From the NCBI GenBank assembly GCA_900767405.1, contig CAAFZB010000014.1:1-11037 (forward strand): a DNA stretch of 11,037 bases. Direction: 5' to 3'. The translations under genes and the position numbers were made by a program. The notes under the pieces were generated by a model. The model saw nothing but the letters and a program-made list of their open reading frames with translations. It searched no databases and was not told the origin of the DNA. Of the stretch, positions 1-6,602 are shown piece by piece; position 1 is the first letter of the stretch; each line of letters opens with the position of its first letter. The stretch is from Rikenellaceae bacterium (GTDB lineage Bacteria; Bacteroidota; Bacteroidia; Bacteroidales; UBA932).

Positions 1-1
1 A

Positions 2-1102
2 ATGCTGATGATGCTATGGGTGAACGATTTTGCCGGAATGTCGGGAATTCCTCACTGGCTGTGCCACGCCGGCGCGTCTGAAGATATGATGGGATTCTCT
101 GACCTTGTTTTCCCTTCATTCCTTTTCTGCGTGGGACTTTCACTTCCTTTTGCGATTGAAGGCAGGTTCCGCAAAGGCCAGTCTGTGCTGGAAGTTGTCT
201 CACATATCGTGGCACGTTCGTTCGCGCTCATAGTAATGGGACTTTTCTCTATGAACTGCAGCGGAATCGAAGGAGGAATCAACCATCAGGTTTTCTGTAT
301 ATTGATGGTTGCCGCGTACTTCCTTATATGGAACGTCTATCCCGATGCCCGGGGTGCAAAGAAGACTCTTTACAGAATCCTCAAGATAACCGGTGTGCTT
401 ATTCTTGTGGGCCTGGCGGTTTACAGGTATGCGTTCGGTCATCCTCTCCAGCCCAAATGGTGGGGTATCCTGGGTCTGATAGGCTGGGCCAACCTCGTAT
501 GTTCGCTAGGATATCTGCTCTGCAGGAACCATATGGGCAGAAACATAATCCTATGGCTTCTCATCATCGCCCTTATGATTGCCTTAAACAGCGGAGTCAA
601 GTGGCTTGGTTTCTATCCCGGAGGATGGACTCATCCGACTCTTGTATACACAGGCGTGCTTGTTAGTGTTCTGATGAACAGATTCGCCGATGACAGGAAA
701 CCTTCCTATTTCGTTGGCATATTGCTTTGTGGCGCTCTGCTTATGAAATCTGCCGAAGTGCTCTGCCACAATTTCTGGATATGCTCAAAGATTGGCGCAA
801 CTCCCACCTGGGCATTCGGCGCACTGACCTGCTACCTCCCGATTCTGGCCGCACTCTATCTTGTATGCGACGTTTACAAGAAGATTTCCTGGGCAAAGCC
901 CATCGCCCCGGCCGGCAAGGCCACCCTTACCTGCTATCTTATACCTACCGTATGGTACAGCGTTCAGCAGCTCATCGGAATTTCATATCCCGAATTCCTT
1001 AGGACTGGAATACCGGGCCTTTGCAAGTCTATGGCTCTTGCCTTCGTATTCATTCTGATAACCTGGCTGCTTTCCAAAATTCACATTAAACTTAAAATCT
1101 GA
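2..1102 (+). CDS. DUF5009 / HGSNAT-like (NagX-type) membrane acyltransferase, N-terminus cut off by window edge
   Basis: This is a polytopic inner-membrane protein of about ten hydrophobic helices. It resembles the bacterial relatives of heparan-alpha-glucosaminide N-acetyltransferase (COG4299/DUF5009). That call rests on the segment DLVFPSFLFCVGLSLPFA at about residues 34-51 of the visible part, a hallmark of the family, and on the downstream pattern of alternating short loops and helices ending in a basic tail (SKIHIKLKI). Family members are thought to move acyl groups from cytoplasmic acyl-CoA to sugars across the membrane. The His in CHAGAS just before the hallmark lies where the catalytic His of the human enzyme is expected, but I assign it only by position. 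The ATG at base 2 is probably internal: family proteins usually start 15-20 residues earlier with an SLDxxRG motif, and the frame is open to the edge. The C69 peptidase gene follows after 38 nt on the same strand with no obvious promoter or terminator between. The acceptor substrate cannot be inferred here. Confidence 0.75.
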   Translation: MLMMLWVNDFAGMSGIPHWLCHAGASEDMMGFSDLVFPSFLFCVGLSLPFAIEGRFRKGQSVLEVVSHIVARSFALIVMGLFSMNCSGIEGGINHQVFCILMVAAYFLIWNVYPDARGAKKTLYRILKITGVLILVGLAVYRYAFGHPLQPKWWGILGLIGWANLVCSLGYLLCRNHMGRNIILWLLIIALMIALNSGVKWLGFYPGGWTHPTLVYTGVLVSVLMNRFADDRKPSYFVGILLCGALLMKSAEVLCHNFWICSKIGATPTWAFGALTCYLPILAALYLVCDVYKKISWAKPIAPAGKATLTCYLIPTVWYSVQQLIGISYPEFLRTGIPGLCKSMALAFVFILITWLLSKIHIKLKI

Positions 1103-1140
1103 TTGTTCTTGCACAGTTAACCATTTAAATAACACTCGAA

Positions 1141-2475
1141 ATGAAAAAGATAATTTTGACTGCCGGTGTGCTGTTCCTTGCCCTGTGTCCTGCATTTGCA
1201 GGAACCGTCTGCGACGATATCAACGCCGACTACAACTGTTTCAGCATCATTGCCGGAAACAAAGCTACCAAAGACGGTTCCGTCCTTTTTGCACACAATG
1301 AAGATGACGGAGACTTTATGATAAGTATGAACGTCGGTGAAAACGGTATCTGGGCCGAGATGCCAGGAATGTCTGTCTCGGACGGCTTCATCAATAAGTA
1401 CGGAGTATGCATCGCTTCTGACGGTTGCCAGTCTAAAGAAGACAGGGATGACTTCAACGAAGGAGGTATCGTTTACGAACTCAGGTTCCGCGTATGGCAG
1501 GAAGCCACCTCGGCACGTGACGCCATAAGGATAATTGCCAGAGAAATGGAGAAATACGGCTATCGCGCGAGCGGACGGACCTATGCCGTTGCCGATACAC
1601 ACGAGGGCTGGCTTGTAAATGTGGTGAAAGGCCATCATTGGGTTGCACAGAGGGTGCCCGACAATATGGTCGCGTCTGTGCCCAACTATTATACCATCGG
1701 CAGGATCGACCTTTCCGACACCGAAAATTTCGCGGGCTCGCCCGACCTTGTCGAATATGCTGTGGAAAGAGGCTGGTACAACCCCGAAACCGACGGTGAA
1801 TTCAATTTCAGAAAGGCTTACGCAAAGCCGGCCGTACTGGTCTCTGACCATAATGTACCCAGACATACACTAGTAATGGAGAATCTTGGCACCAGGTACG
1901 ACATCGAAAACGTTCCTTTTGCAATTAAGCCCAACAGGAAACTTACTGTAAAAGATATGAGGGAACTTCTCTCCCTTCACAGGGAGGCCCGTGAAGACGG
2001 CTCGCATCCTTCGGGAGTGTGCGCTTTCGACACAAACCTGTCTACAATTTTCCAGCTGCGCGCAAATATGCCGCTTGCAATAGGCTGCGTTATGTGGAAT
2101 GCCCAGGGGAAACCCTGCGCCGAGGTTCACGTTCCCTGGTATCTCGGTATGACCAAAGCACCTGACGGATATCAGAGAATGGCTACTGTAGAAGAAGCTG
2201 TGGAAAAACATTTCTCTGACGGTAACCAGGTGCTTGACGGAAAGACCCTGAGGGACAGATATCCCGATGCAAAATACTGGATTTATGCCGACAGGTGGAA
2301 AGATATTCTGTCTGACTACACTCACAAGATCGGACCTCGCCAAGCAGAAATAAACCCTGTTCAGAAACAGCTTTTCAAGAATCAGAAGAAGTTTGAGAAA
2401 CGGCTTCTGAAGATGTCTCCTTCGCAGGCGGCCGAGGCCATGAACGAGTATACGGCCAAGTGGGTGACCGACTGA
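1141..2475 (+). CDS. Secreted C69-family dipeptidase (Ntn hydrolase, PepD-like)
   Basis: The 444-residue product begins with a clear signal peptide: MKK, a hydrophobic core, and a likely cut after PAFA at residue 20. A short stretch (residues 21-32) then leads to Cys33 in NCFSIIAG, followed by KDGSVLFAHNEDD. Cys plus the downstream DGS..A.NED block is the signature of peptidase family C69/U34, N-terminal-nucleophile hydrolases related to Lactobacillus PepD and secernins. In these, Cys becomes the N-terminal catalytic residue after processing. The segment around residues 190-210 (IDLSDTENFAGSPDLVEYAVERGWY, shown here split: IDLSDTENFAGS / PDLVEYAVERGWY) is also family-typical. The charged, probably helical C-terminus (about residues 400-444) is not conserved in my recollection. 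It is likely periplasmic and likely cleaves small peptides. No Shine-Dalgarno is visible before the ATG, as usual in Bacteroidota; the signal peptide supports this start. The exact substrate is unknown. Confidence 0.85.
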   Translation: MKKIILTAGVLFLALCPAFAGTVCDDINADYNCFSIIAGNKATKDGSVLFAHNEDDGDFMISMNVGENGIWAEMPGMSVSDGFINKYGVCIASDGCQSKEDRDDFNEGGIVYELRFRVWQEATSARDAIRIIAREMEKYGYRASGRTYAVADTHEGWLVNVVKGHHWVAQRVPDNMVASVPNYYTIGRIDLSDTENFAGSPDLVEYAVERGWYNPETDGEFNFRKAYAKPAVLVSDHNVPRHTLVMENLGTRYDIENVPFAIKPNRKLTVKDMRELLSLHREAREDGSHPSGVCAFDTNLSTIFQLRANMPLAIGCVMWNAQGKPCAEVHVPWYLGMTKAPDGYQRMATVEEAVEKHFSDGNQVLDGKTLRDRYPDAKYWIYADRWKDILSDYTHKIGPRQAEINPVQKQLFKNQKKFEKRLLKMSPSQAAEAMNEYTAKWVTD

Positions 2476-2481
2476 CATTCA

Positions 2482-2523
2482 CTGTTAAATGCAGATTTTT
2501 CTTGCCTGGACTGCATTTAATGG
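2482..2523. repeat. Inverted repeat / stem-loop after the C69 gene (candidate terminator or operator)
   Basis: TTAAATGCAG at 2485-2494 is matched perfectly by CTGCATTTAA at 2511-2520, around a 16-nt loop. Two G-T pairs and one C-G pair can extend the stem to 13 bp (2482-2494 with 2511-2523). It begins 7 nt after the C69 stop codon. The stretch after it is T-rich but interrupted (AATATTTTGTTACTTTTG), so it is not a textbook intrinsic terminator. Its right arm falls where the -33 element of the next promoter would be, so a DNA operator is an alternative reading. Confidence 0.5.
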
Positions 2524-2534
2524 GAATATTTTGT

Positions 2535-2542
2535 TACTTTTG
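2535..2542 (+). promoter_or_regulatory. Bacteroidota-type -7 element (TACTTTTG) for the 2563 gene and lplA
   Basis: TACTTTTG matches the Bacteroidota TAnnTTTG consensus exactly and ends 20 nt before the ATG at 2563, which would give a leader of roughly 13-16 nt. No convincing TTTG/TTG -33 element lies 19-21 bp upstream; that position is occupied by the right arm of the inverted repeat. It supports 2563 as the start of a transcription unit with lplA. Confidence 0.55.
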
Positions 2543-2562
2543 CATATTCAAACGGAAGACGG

Positions 2563-3030
2563 ATGATTTTGGAAGAGAATATATTTCCCTTGGATTCGCA
2601 AAAGACCTACTACTCCATGGACTACCTCACCCTTGAGGATGAAAATGGAAGCAAGACCCTCAGACTTGGAGCCTGGCTCAATGAGGACCCGGTCAGGATT
2701 CATAAGATGATCATCCGTGAAAAGACTCTTCTTGTAGACGAAATAGAAGTCTATAACCCGTTGATGAGCAAGCTCCGCAGGGCAGATCCCGACTACTTCA
2801 AGAGATTTATGGGACTTAGTCTCGTAGTGGATTTTCCTGGTTACGGCACAGGTATCGTAGCCAGGATTCCTTATGAGAACGATCCTGTAGGTTTCTATAA
2901 ATGGTGGCGCAGGGGTAAACACGAGGACAAGGTTCACCTTTCTCTAGGTTGGCAGATAAAACTTATCCAGAAAGTCAGCCAGATGGAACCCCGTCTGCTT
3001 CTCAAAAAAGATCTCGAACTCCTTAAATAA
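2563..3030 (+). CDS. Unrecognised 155-residue cytoplasmic protein, co-encoded with lplA
   Basis: I do not recognise this protein. It is 155 residues, rich in charged residues, and has no signal peptide, no membrane segment and no cysteine. The middle contains an aromatic and glycine-rich stretch (VVDFPGYGTG, about residues 88-97) and a Trp pair in FYKWWRRGKHED (about 111-122), followed by a probable amphipathic helix and a basic tail (LLLKKDLELLK). The start at 2563 is chosen because it is the first ATG after the -7 box at 2535-2542 and leaves a plausible leader; the purine-rich GGAAGACGG before it is at best a weak ribosome site. Its stop codon TAA is followed directly by the lplA ATG, so the two are almost certainly co-transcribed and probably translationally coupled. 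The reading frame has normal codon use and is clearly coding. A link to lipoate metabolism is inference from position only. Confidence 0.75.
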   Translation: MILEENIFPLDSQKTYYSMDYLTLEDENGSKTLRLGAWLNEDPVRIHKMIIREKTLLVDEIEVYNPLMSKLRRADPDYFKRFMGLSLVVDFPGYGTGIVARIPYENDPVGFYKWWRRGKHEDKVHLSLGWQIKLIQKVSQMEPRLLLKKDLELLK

Positions 3031-3741
3031 ATGAACAGAATCATTGTTCCCGACTCCGGGGACCGTAAGCTGGTGTATTTTCTCGCTGTGGAAGAGTATC
3101 TGGCCAAAACGCTCACCGAGGGCTTTTTCCTTTGGTCAAGCGAGCCTACCGTTATTTTCGGACGCAACCAGGATATCGAGGCCGAGGTAAATCTGGATTA
3201 CTGCCGTCGCAACTCCATAGACGTGTTCCGAAGGAAAAGCGGGGGCGGCTGTGTCTATTCCGACCGCGGCAATCTGATGCTTTCCTGTGTGGTTAAGGAT
3301 ACCAATGTTCAGGCATCTTTCCAGCGTTATCTCGATTCCCTTGTGAACGCTCTGCGCGGCCTGGGACTCCCCGCCGTAAGCTCGCGGCACAACGATGTGC
3401 TGGTAGGGGAGCGCAAGGTGAGCGGCAACGCCTGTTTCGTGTGCGGCGGGTGCTCCATCATCCACGGAACCCTGATTCTCGACATTGATTTTGAAAAATT
3501 GCAGAACTCCATAACTCCACCGGCATCGAAACTTCTCTCCCACGGAGTGAAGAGCGTCCGTCAGAGGGTAGCCTCCCTTAGGGAACTTGGCCTTACGGCC
3601 GATGAATCCGTGATAAGGCAGGCGATTATTTCTGAATTCTGCGATTCCTCTTCTATTCTTGATGCCGGGGCCGAGGCTGAAATCTGCAGAATCGAAAGTG
3701 AATATCTGAATCCGGACTTTATCTATCGGGGAGTTTTGTGA
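3031..3741 (+). CDS. lplA: Lipoate-protein ligase A (catalytic domain only)
   Basis: The 236-residue product belongs to the LplA/BirA/LipB cofactor transferase fold. It activates lipoate with ATP to lipoyl-AMP and transfers it to the lysine of lipoyl domains; GcvH from the next operon is the obvious acceptor. The lipoate-binding motif RRKSGGGCVYSDRGN is at residues 67-81, the catalytic-lysine segment ERKVSGNA at 127-134 (Lys129), and HGTLILD at 145-151, followed by HGVKSVRQRV as in E. coli LplA. The C-terminal accessory domain of E. coli LplA (a further ~85 residues) is absent. Unusually, residues 135-141 read CFVCGGC, a CxxCxxC cluster in the active-site loop, and Cys74 sits in the GGG motif. 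The ATG abuts the stop of the preceding gene with no gap. A lipoyl/octanoyl amidotransferase role is a lesser alternative, given the strong ligase-type motifs. Confidence 0.88.
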   Translation: MNRIIVPDSGDRKLVYFLAVEEYLAKTLTEGFFLWSSEPTVIFGRNQDIEAEVNLDYCRRNSIDVFRRKSGGGCVYSDRGNLMLSCVVKDTNVQASFQRYLDSLVNALRGLGLPAVSSRHNDVLVGERKVSGNACFVCGGCSIIHGTLILDIDFEKLQNSITPPASKLLSHGVKSVRQRVASLRELGLTADESVIRQAIISEFCDSSSILDAGAEAEICRIESEYLNPDFIYRGVL

Positions 3742-3748
3742 TTTGGAC

Positions 3749-3779
3749 TTGCTTATTTAAGCGATAATTCATAATTTTG
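3749..3779 (+). promoter_or_regulatory. Bacteroidota-type promoter of the gcv operon
   Basis: TAATTTTG at 3772-3779 fits the TAnnTTTG -7 consensus, and TTG at 3749-3751 lies 20 bp upstream as a -33 element. The start codon of gcvT begins only 10 nt after the -7 box, so the transcript would have a leader of about 0-6 nt. The upstream gap after lplA is only 48 nt and contains no convincing terminator (a small GCTTA/TAAGC hairpin at 3751-3762), so read-through from lplA may add to expression. Confidence 0.6.
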
Positions 3780-3792
3780 GCGAAGAATTATG
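3770..3792. repeat. Inverted repeat spanning the -7 box and gcvT start codon
   Basis: CATAATT at 3770-3776 and AATTATG at 3786-3792 are perfect 7-bp inverted copies separated by 9 nt. The left arm overlaps the -7 element and the right arm ends in the gcvT ATG. The arms are AT-rich, so chance is a real possibility; if functional, it would act as a DNA operator since transcription probably starts within or next to the right arm. Confidence 0.35.
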
Positions 3793-4899
3793 GAACCTCA
3801 ATTGAAAACTACCTGTCTTCACGACAGACACGTATCCTTAGGAGCAAAGATGAGCCCGTTCGCCGGGTTCGATATGCCCATCCAGTATTCCGGAATAATA
3901 GATGAGCATAATGCCGTCAGACATTCCTCAGGAATCTTCGACGTTTCTCACATGGGCGAGATTTTTGTAAGCGGCAAGGATGCGTTTGCCTTTGTAAACC
4001 ACGTGTTTACGAATGACATCACAGGTCAGCGCGAGGGCTCCGTACTTTATGGAATGATGCTTTACCCCGACGGAGGCACCGTCGACGACATTCTCGTCTA
4101 TAAGGAATTCGCCGATAACCGGTATCTCCTCGTTGTGAACGCATCCAATATTGAAAAAGATTACGACTGGCTTGTTTCCAATGCCGATGGCTACGAAGTG
4201 TGCATTGAGAACCGCTCCGATGAGTGGGGCCAGATTGCAGTCCAGGGACCGGAATCCGAAAACGTTCTCAAATCCCTGCTTGGACTTGACAATTGCGGAA
4301 ATCTTTTCTTCTACGAATTCTGTGATACAACATACGATAATTCAAGACTTATCCTCAGCCGTACCGGCTATACCGGAGAAGACGGTTTCGAGTTGTATTC
4401 GAGTCCGGCTGTAATATGCAGGATGTGGGATATCCTGGTCAAGGGAGGAGTTAAGCCCTGCGGCCTTGGATGTCGTGACACCCTCAGGTTCGAAACGGGA
4501 CTGCCTCTTTATGGAGATGAACTCAGCGAAAATATTTCTCCCGTTATGGCCGGCCTTTCAATCTTCTGCAAGCCTGCGAAGGAAGGCGGATTCATTGGAT
4601 CCGAAGCAATCCTTGCCCAGAAGGCCGGCGGCGTTGCGAGGAAACTTGTAGGTCTTGAACTTGAAGACAAGGCAATTCCCCGGGCCGGATATGCTGTCCT
4701 GGACGGCGACGGCAGGGAAATTGGGACCGTAACTACGGGATATCACAGCATCTCTTTGGACAAAAGCCTTTGCTTTGCTCTTGTAGACACTTCTTATTCG
4801 GCGATGGACACCCGCCTGTTTGTGCAGGTGCGCCACAAGACCTTTGCTGCAAAAGTCGTAAAGAAAAGATTCTATCAAACAAATTATAAAAAACTGTAA
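3790..4899 (+). CDS. gcvT: Glycine cleavage system T protein (aminomethyltransferase)
   Basis: T-protein takes the aminomethyl group from the lipoyl arm of GcvH, transfers the carbon to tetrahydrofolate to give 5,10-methylene-THF, and releases ammonia. The product is 369 residues, normal for the family. Landmarks are LGAKMSPFAGFDMPIQYSG (residues 17-35), FDVSHMGE (50-57), LYPDGGTVDDILVY (91-104, containing the Asp pair that includes the catalytic Asp of E. coli GcvT), QGPES (152-156), SRTGYTGEDGFELY (190-203) and GCRDTLRFETGLPLYG (227-242, folate-side residues). The C-terminal barrel ends in VRHKTFAAKVVKKRFY. ATG 3790 is the only possible start: an in-frame TAA lies at 3772-3774 and the conserved region begins at residue 6. 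No Shine-Dalgarno is visible. It is the first gene of gcvT-H-PA-PB-lpd and overlaps gcvH by 1 nt (TAATG). Confidence 0.97.
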   Translation: MEPQLKTTCLHDRHVSLGAKMSPFAGFDMPIQYSGIIDEHNAVRHSSGIFDVSHMGEIFVSGKDAFAFVNHVFTNDITGQREGSVLYGMMLYPDGGTVDDILVYKEFADNRYLLVVNASNIEKDYDWLVSNADGYEVCIENRSDEWGQIAVQGPESENVLKSLLGLDNCGNLFFYEFCDTTYDNSRLILSRTGYTGEDGFELYSSPAVICRMWDILVKGGVKPCGLGCRDTLRFETGLPLYGDELSENISPVMAGLSIFCKPAKEGGFIGSEAILAQKAGGVARKLVGLELEDKAIPRAGYAVLDGDGREIGTVTTGYHSISLDKSLCFALVDTSYSAMDTRLFVQVRHKTFAAKVVKKRFYQTNYKKL

Positions 4900-5279
4900 T
4901 GAGTAAAATTGTTGAAGGACTGCTTTACTGCGAGTCACACGAATGGGTAAAAGTAGATGGCAACGTCGCCATCATTGGTGTGAGCGATTTCGCTCAGAGT
5001 GAGATGGGAGACATTACCTATGTGGATATGCCTGCCGAAGGTGACGAGGTCGTCAAAGGTGAGGATTTCGGAGCCCTTGAGAGTGTCAAGGCATCCAGCG
5101 AACTTTACAGTCCGGTAAGCGGCACCGTGGTTGCCTGCAATCTTGCATTGGAAGACGCTCCCGAAAAGATCAATCAGGATCCTTATCTGTCCTGGATCAT
5201 AAAAGTTGAGATGGCAGACAAGGGTGACCTGGACAATCTTATGAATGCTGTCGCATACCAGAAATTCATTGAAAAATAA
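4899..5279 (+). CDS. gcvH: Glycine cleavage system H protein (lipoyl carrier)
   Basis: H-protein is the small carrier whose lipoyl-lysine arm shuttles the aminomethyl intermediate between P, T and L proteins. The 126-residue product has the diagnostic motif GALESVKASSELYSPVSG (residues 58-75), in which Lys64 is the lipoylation site. HEWV at residues 14-17, ITYVDMPAEGDEV (39-51) and NQDPYLSWIIKVE (92-104) are all as expected, and the length is typical. Its ATG shares one base with the gcvT stop, so translation is likely coupled. Lys64 is the probable target of the LplA encoded just upstream of the operon. Confidence 0.97.
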   Translation: MSKIVEGLLYCESHEWVKVDGNVAIIGVSDFAQSEMGDITYVDMPAEGDEVVKGEDFGALESVKASSELYSPVSGTVVACNLALEDAPEKINQDPYLSWIIKVEMADKGDLDNLMNAVAYQKFIEK

Positions 5280-5282
5280 AAT

Positions 5283-6590
5283 ATGAGCACATTTGCCTAT
5301 TTTCCTCATACCGAGGAAGATATCCGCAAGATGCTGAAGCGTGTCGGGGTCGATGGAATTGACGGCCTGTATGCCGATGTGCCTGCGGATTTCATTCACA
5401 AAGGCGACTACAACCTCCCGTCCGCAATGAGCGAGCAGGAGGTTCGTGAGTTTTTTGAGAACCTTGCCCTTGCGAATCCCAAACTGAAAGTTTATGCAGG
5501 CCAGGGAGCCTACGATCATTATACCCCGTCCGTGATTCCGTACATCACGTCCAGGAGCGAGTTTCTGACGGCTTATACCCCATACCAGTGTGAGATATCG
5601 CAGGGTACGCTCAGGTATATCTTCGAATGGCAGACGATGATCTGCAACCTTACAGGCCTGGACGTGGCAAACGCTTCGATGTATGACGGCGCTACTGCCG
5701 CCGCCGAAGCAATGCGTATGTGCGTGGCTTCCACCAGGAAACGCAAGACTGTAATTGCATCCAAAGGGCTGCTGCCTCACGTAATAAGAACTATGAGGAC
5801 ATACGCCAAGTTCGCCGGAATCAATCTGGTCGAGACCTATGACGTAGTTGAATCGGTATGTGAGGGTACCCTTGACCTTGCAGGTGTCATTGTCCCTTCC
5901 ATCAACCGTTTCGGTATAATTGAAAATCACGACAAACTCGCCGATGCCGTTCACGATGCCGGCGCTCTGCTTGCAGTCTACTGCGACCCTTCTGCCCTGG
6001 CAGTCGTAAAGAGCCCCGCGGAATGGGGCGCCGACATTGCAGTGGGTGACGGGCAGAGTCTTGGAATTCCCTTGTGCTACGGTGGCCCGTATGTGGGATT
6101 TATGAGTTGTACGCAGGCTTTGATGAGAAAGCTTCCGGGAAGAATCGTAGGCCAGTCAACCGATGCTCGGGGCAGACGTTGTTATGTGCTTACCCTTCAG
6201 GCGAGGGAACAGCATATTCGTAGGGAGAAAGCCACGTCGAACATTTGCTCAAACGAATCACTTATGGCTTTATGGTGTACCGTCTACCTCTCTTTGATGG
6301 GGACCGAAGGCCTCAGGCGTGTGAATGAGCTCAGTTATGCCGCTGCTCACAAACTTCACGATGCTCTTATGGAAACCGGACGTTTCGAGGACCCTTTCCC
6401 CGGACAGCCTTTCCTTAAGGAGTTCTGCCTCAAGCCACTGGTCGATGCCGCAACTCTTCAGAGCGCTCTGCTGGAGCAGGGAATCTTCTCTGCGCTTCAG
6501 ACAAAGGAAGGATATGTGACTTTCTGTTGTACCGAGAAAGCCCGCCCCCAGGACATAGAAACAATTGCGCAAGTAGCGCGCTCAATATAG
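5283..6590 (+). CDS. gcvPA: Glycine dehydrogenase (decarboxylating) subunit 1, two-chain P-protein
   Basis: This 435-residue protein corresponds to the N-terminal half of P-protein. With GcvPB it forms the PLP enzyme that decarboxylates glycine and passes the aminomethyl group to lipoyl-GcvH. Diagnostic segments are YFPHTEEDIRKML (residues 6-18), GAYDHYTPSVIPYITSR (75-91), TAYTPYQCEISQG (96-108), the YDGATAAAEAM region (134-144), GDGQSLGIPLCYGGPYVGF (255-273) and REQHIRREKATSNICSN (308-324). Its length matches stand-alone GcvPA subunits, so it is not a truncated one-chain GcvP (~950 residues). The PLP lysine is in the partner subunit. The start lies 3 nt after the gcvH stop. Its TAG stop is embedded in the Shine-Dalgarno of gcvPB. 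Confidence 0.96.
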   Translation: MSTFAYFPHTEEDIRKMLKRVGVDGIDGLYADVPADFIHKGDYNLPSAMSEQEVREFFENLALANPKLKVYAGQGAYDHYTPSVIPYITSRSEFLTAYTPYQCEISQGTLRYIFEWQTMICNLTGLDVANASMYDGATAAAEAMRMCVASTRKRKTVIASKGLLPHVIRTMRTYAKFAGINLVETYDVVESVCEGTLDLAGVIVPSINRFGIIENHDKLADAVHDAGALLAVYCDPSALAVVKSPAEWGADIAVGDGQSLGIPLCYGGPYVGFMSCTQALMRKLPGRIVGQSTDARGRRCYVLTLQAREQHIRREKATSNICSNESLMALWCTVYLSLMGTEGLRRVNELSYAAAHKLHDALMETGRFEDPFPGQPFLKEFCLKPLVDAATLQSALLEQGIFSALQTKEGYVTFCCTEKARPQDIETIAQVARSI

Positions 6591-6594
6591 GAGG
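6589..6594 (+). promoter_or_regulatory. Perfect Shine-Dalgarno AGGAGG for gcvPB, overlapping the gcvPA stop
   Basis: AGGAGG is followed by an 8-nt spacer and ATG 6603. Its first two bases are the last two of the gcvPA TAG stop. None of the other genes in the window has a site of this strength, and Bacteroidota generally do not rely on such sites. It may ensure equimolar synthesis of the two P-protein chains. Confidence 0.8.
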
Positions 6595-6602
6595 ACAGCG
6601 AT

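Noticed and set aside
1103..1140. Promoter or terminator between the acyltransferase and C69 genes
   Set aside because: No TAnnTTTG element, no hairpin with T-run; nothing can be supported in these 38 nt.
1186..1188. Lipoprotein signal (LALC at residues 13-16) in the C69 peptidase
   Set aside because: The residue before the Cys is Leu and the one after is Pro, a poor lipobox, whereas PAFA at residues 17-20 is a good signal peptidase I site.
1117..1866. Minus-strand open frame of 249 codons opposite the C69 gene
   Set aside because: Antisense shadow of a clearly identified secreted peptidase; no independent coding or start signals.
3751..3762. GCTTA/TAAGC mini-hairpin as terminator after lplA
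   Set aside because: Five base pairs with a 2-nt loop, AT-rich and not followed by a T-run; it lies between the -33 and -7 elements of the gcv promoter.
3742..3789. Possible glycine riboswitch ahead of the gcv operon
   Set aside because: The gap is only 48 nt and is mostly promoter; a glycine aptamer, single or tandem, does not fit, and none is seen in the 87 nt before 2563 either.
4935..5954. Long open frame of 339 codons on the minus strand across gcvH and gcvPA
   Set aside because: It lies entirely opposite two well-identified genes, its translation resembles no family I know, and it is explained by codon bias leaving few stops in the antisense frame.
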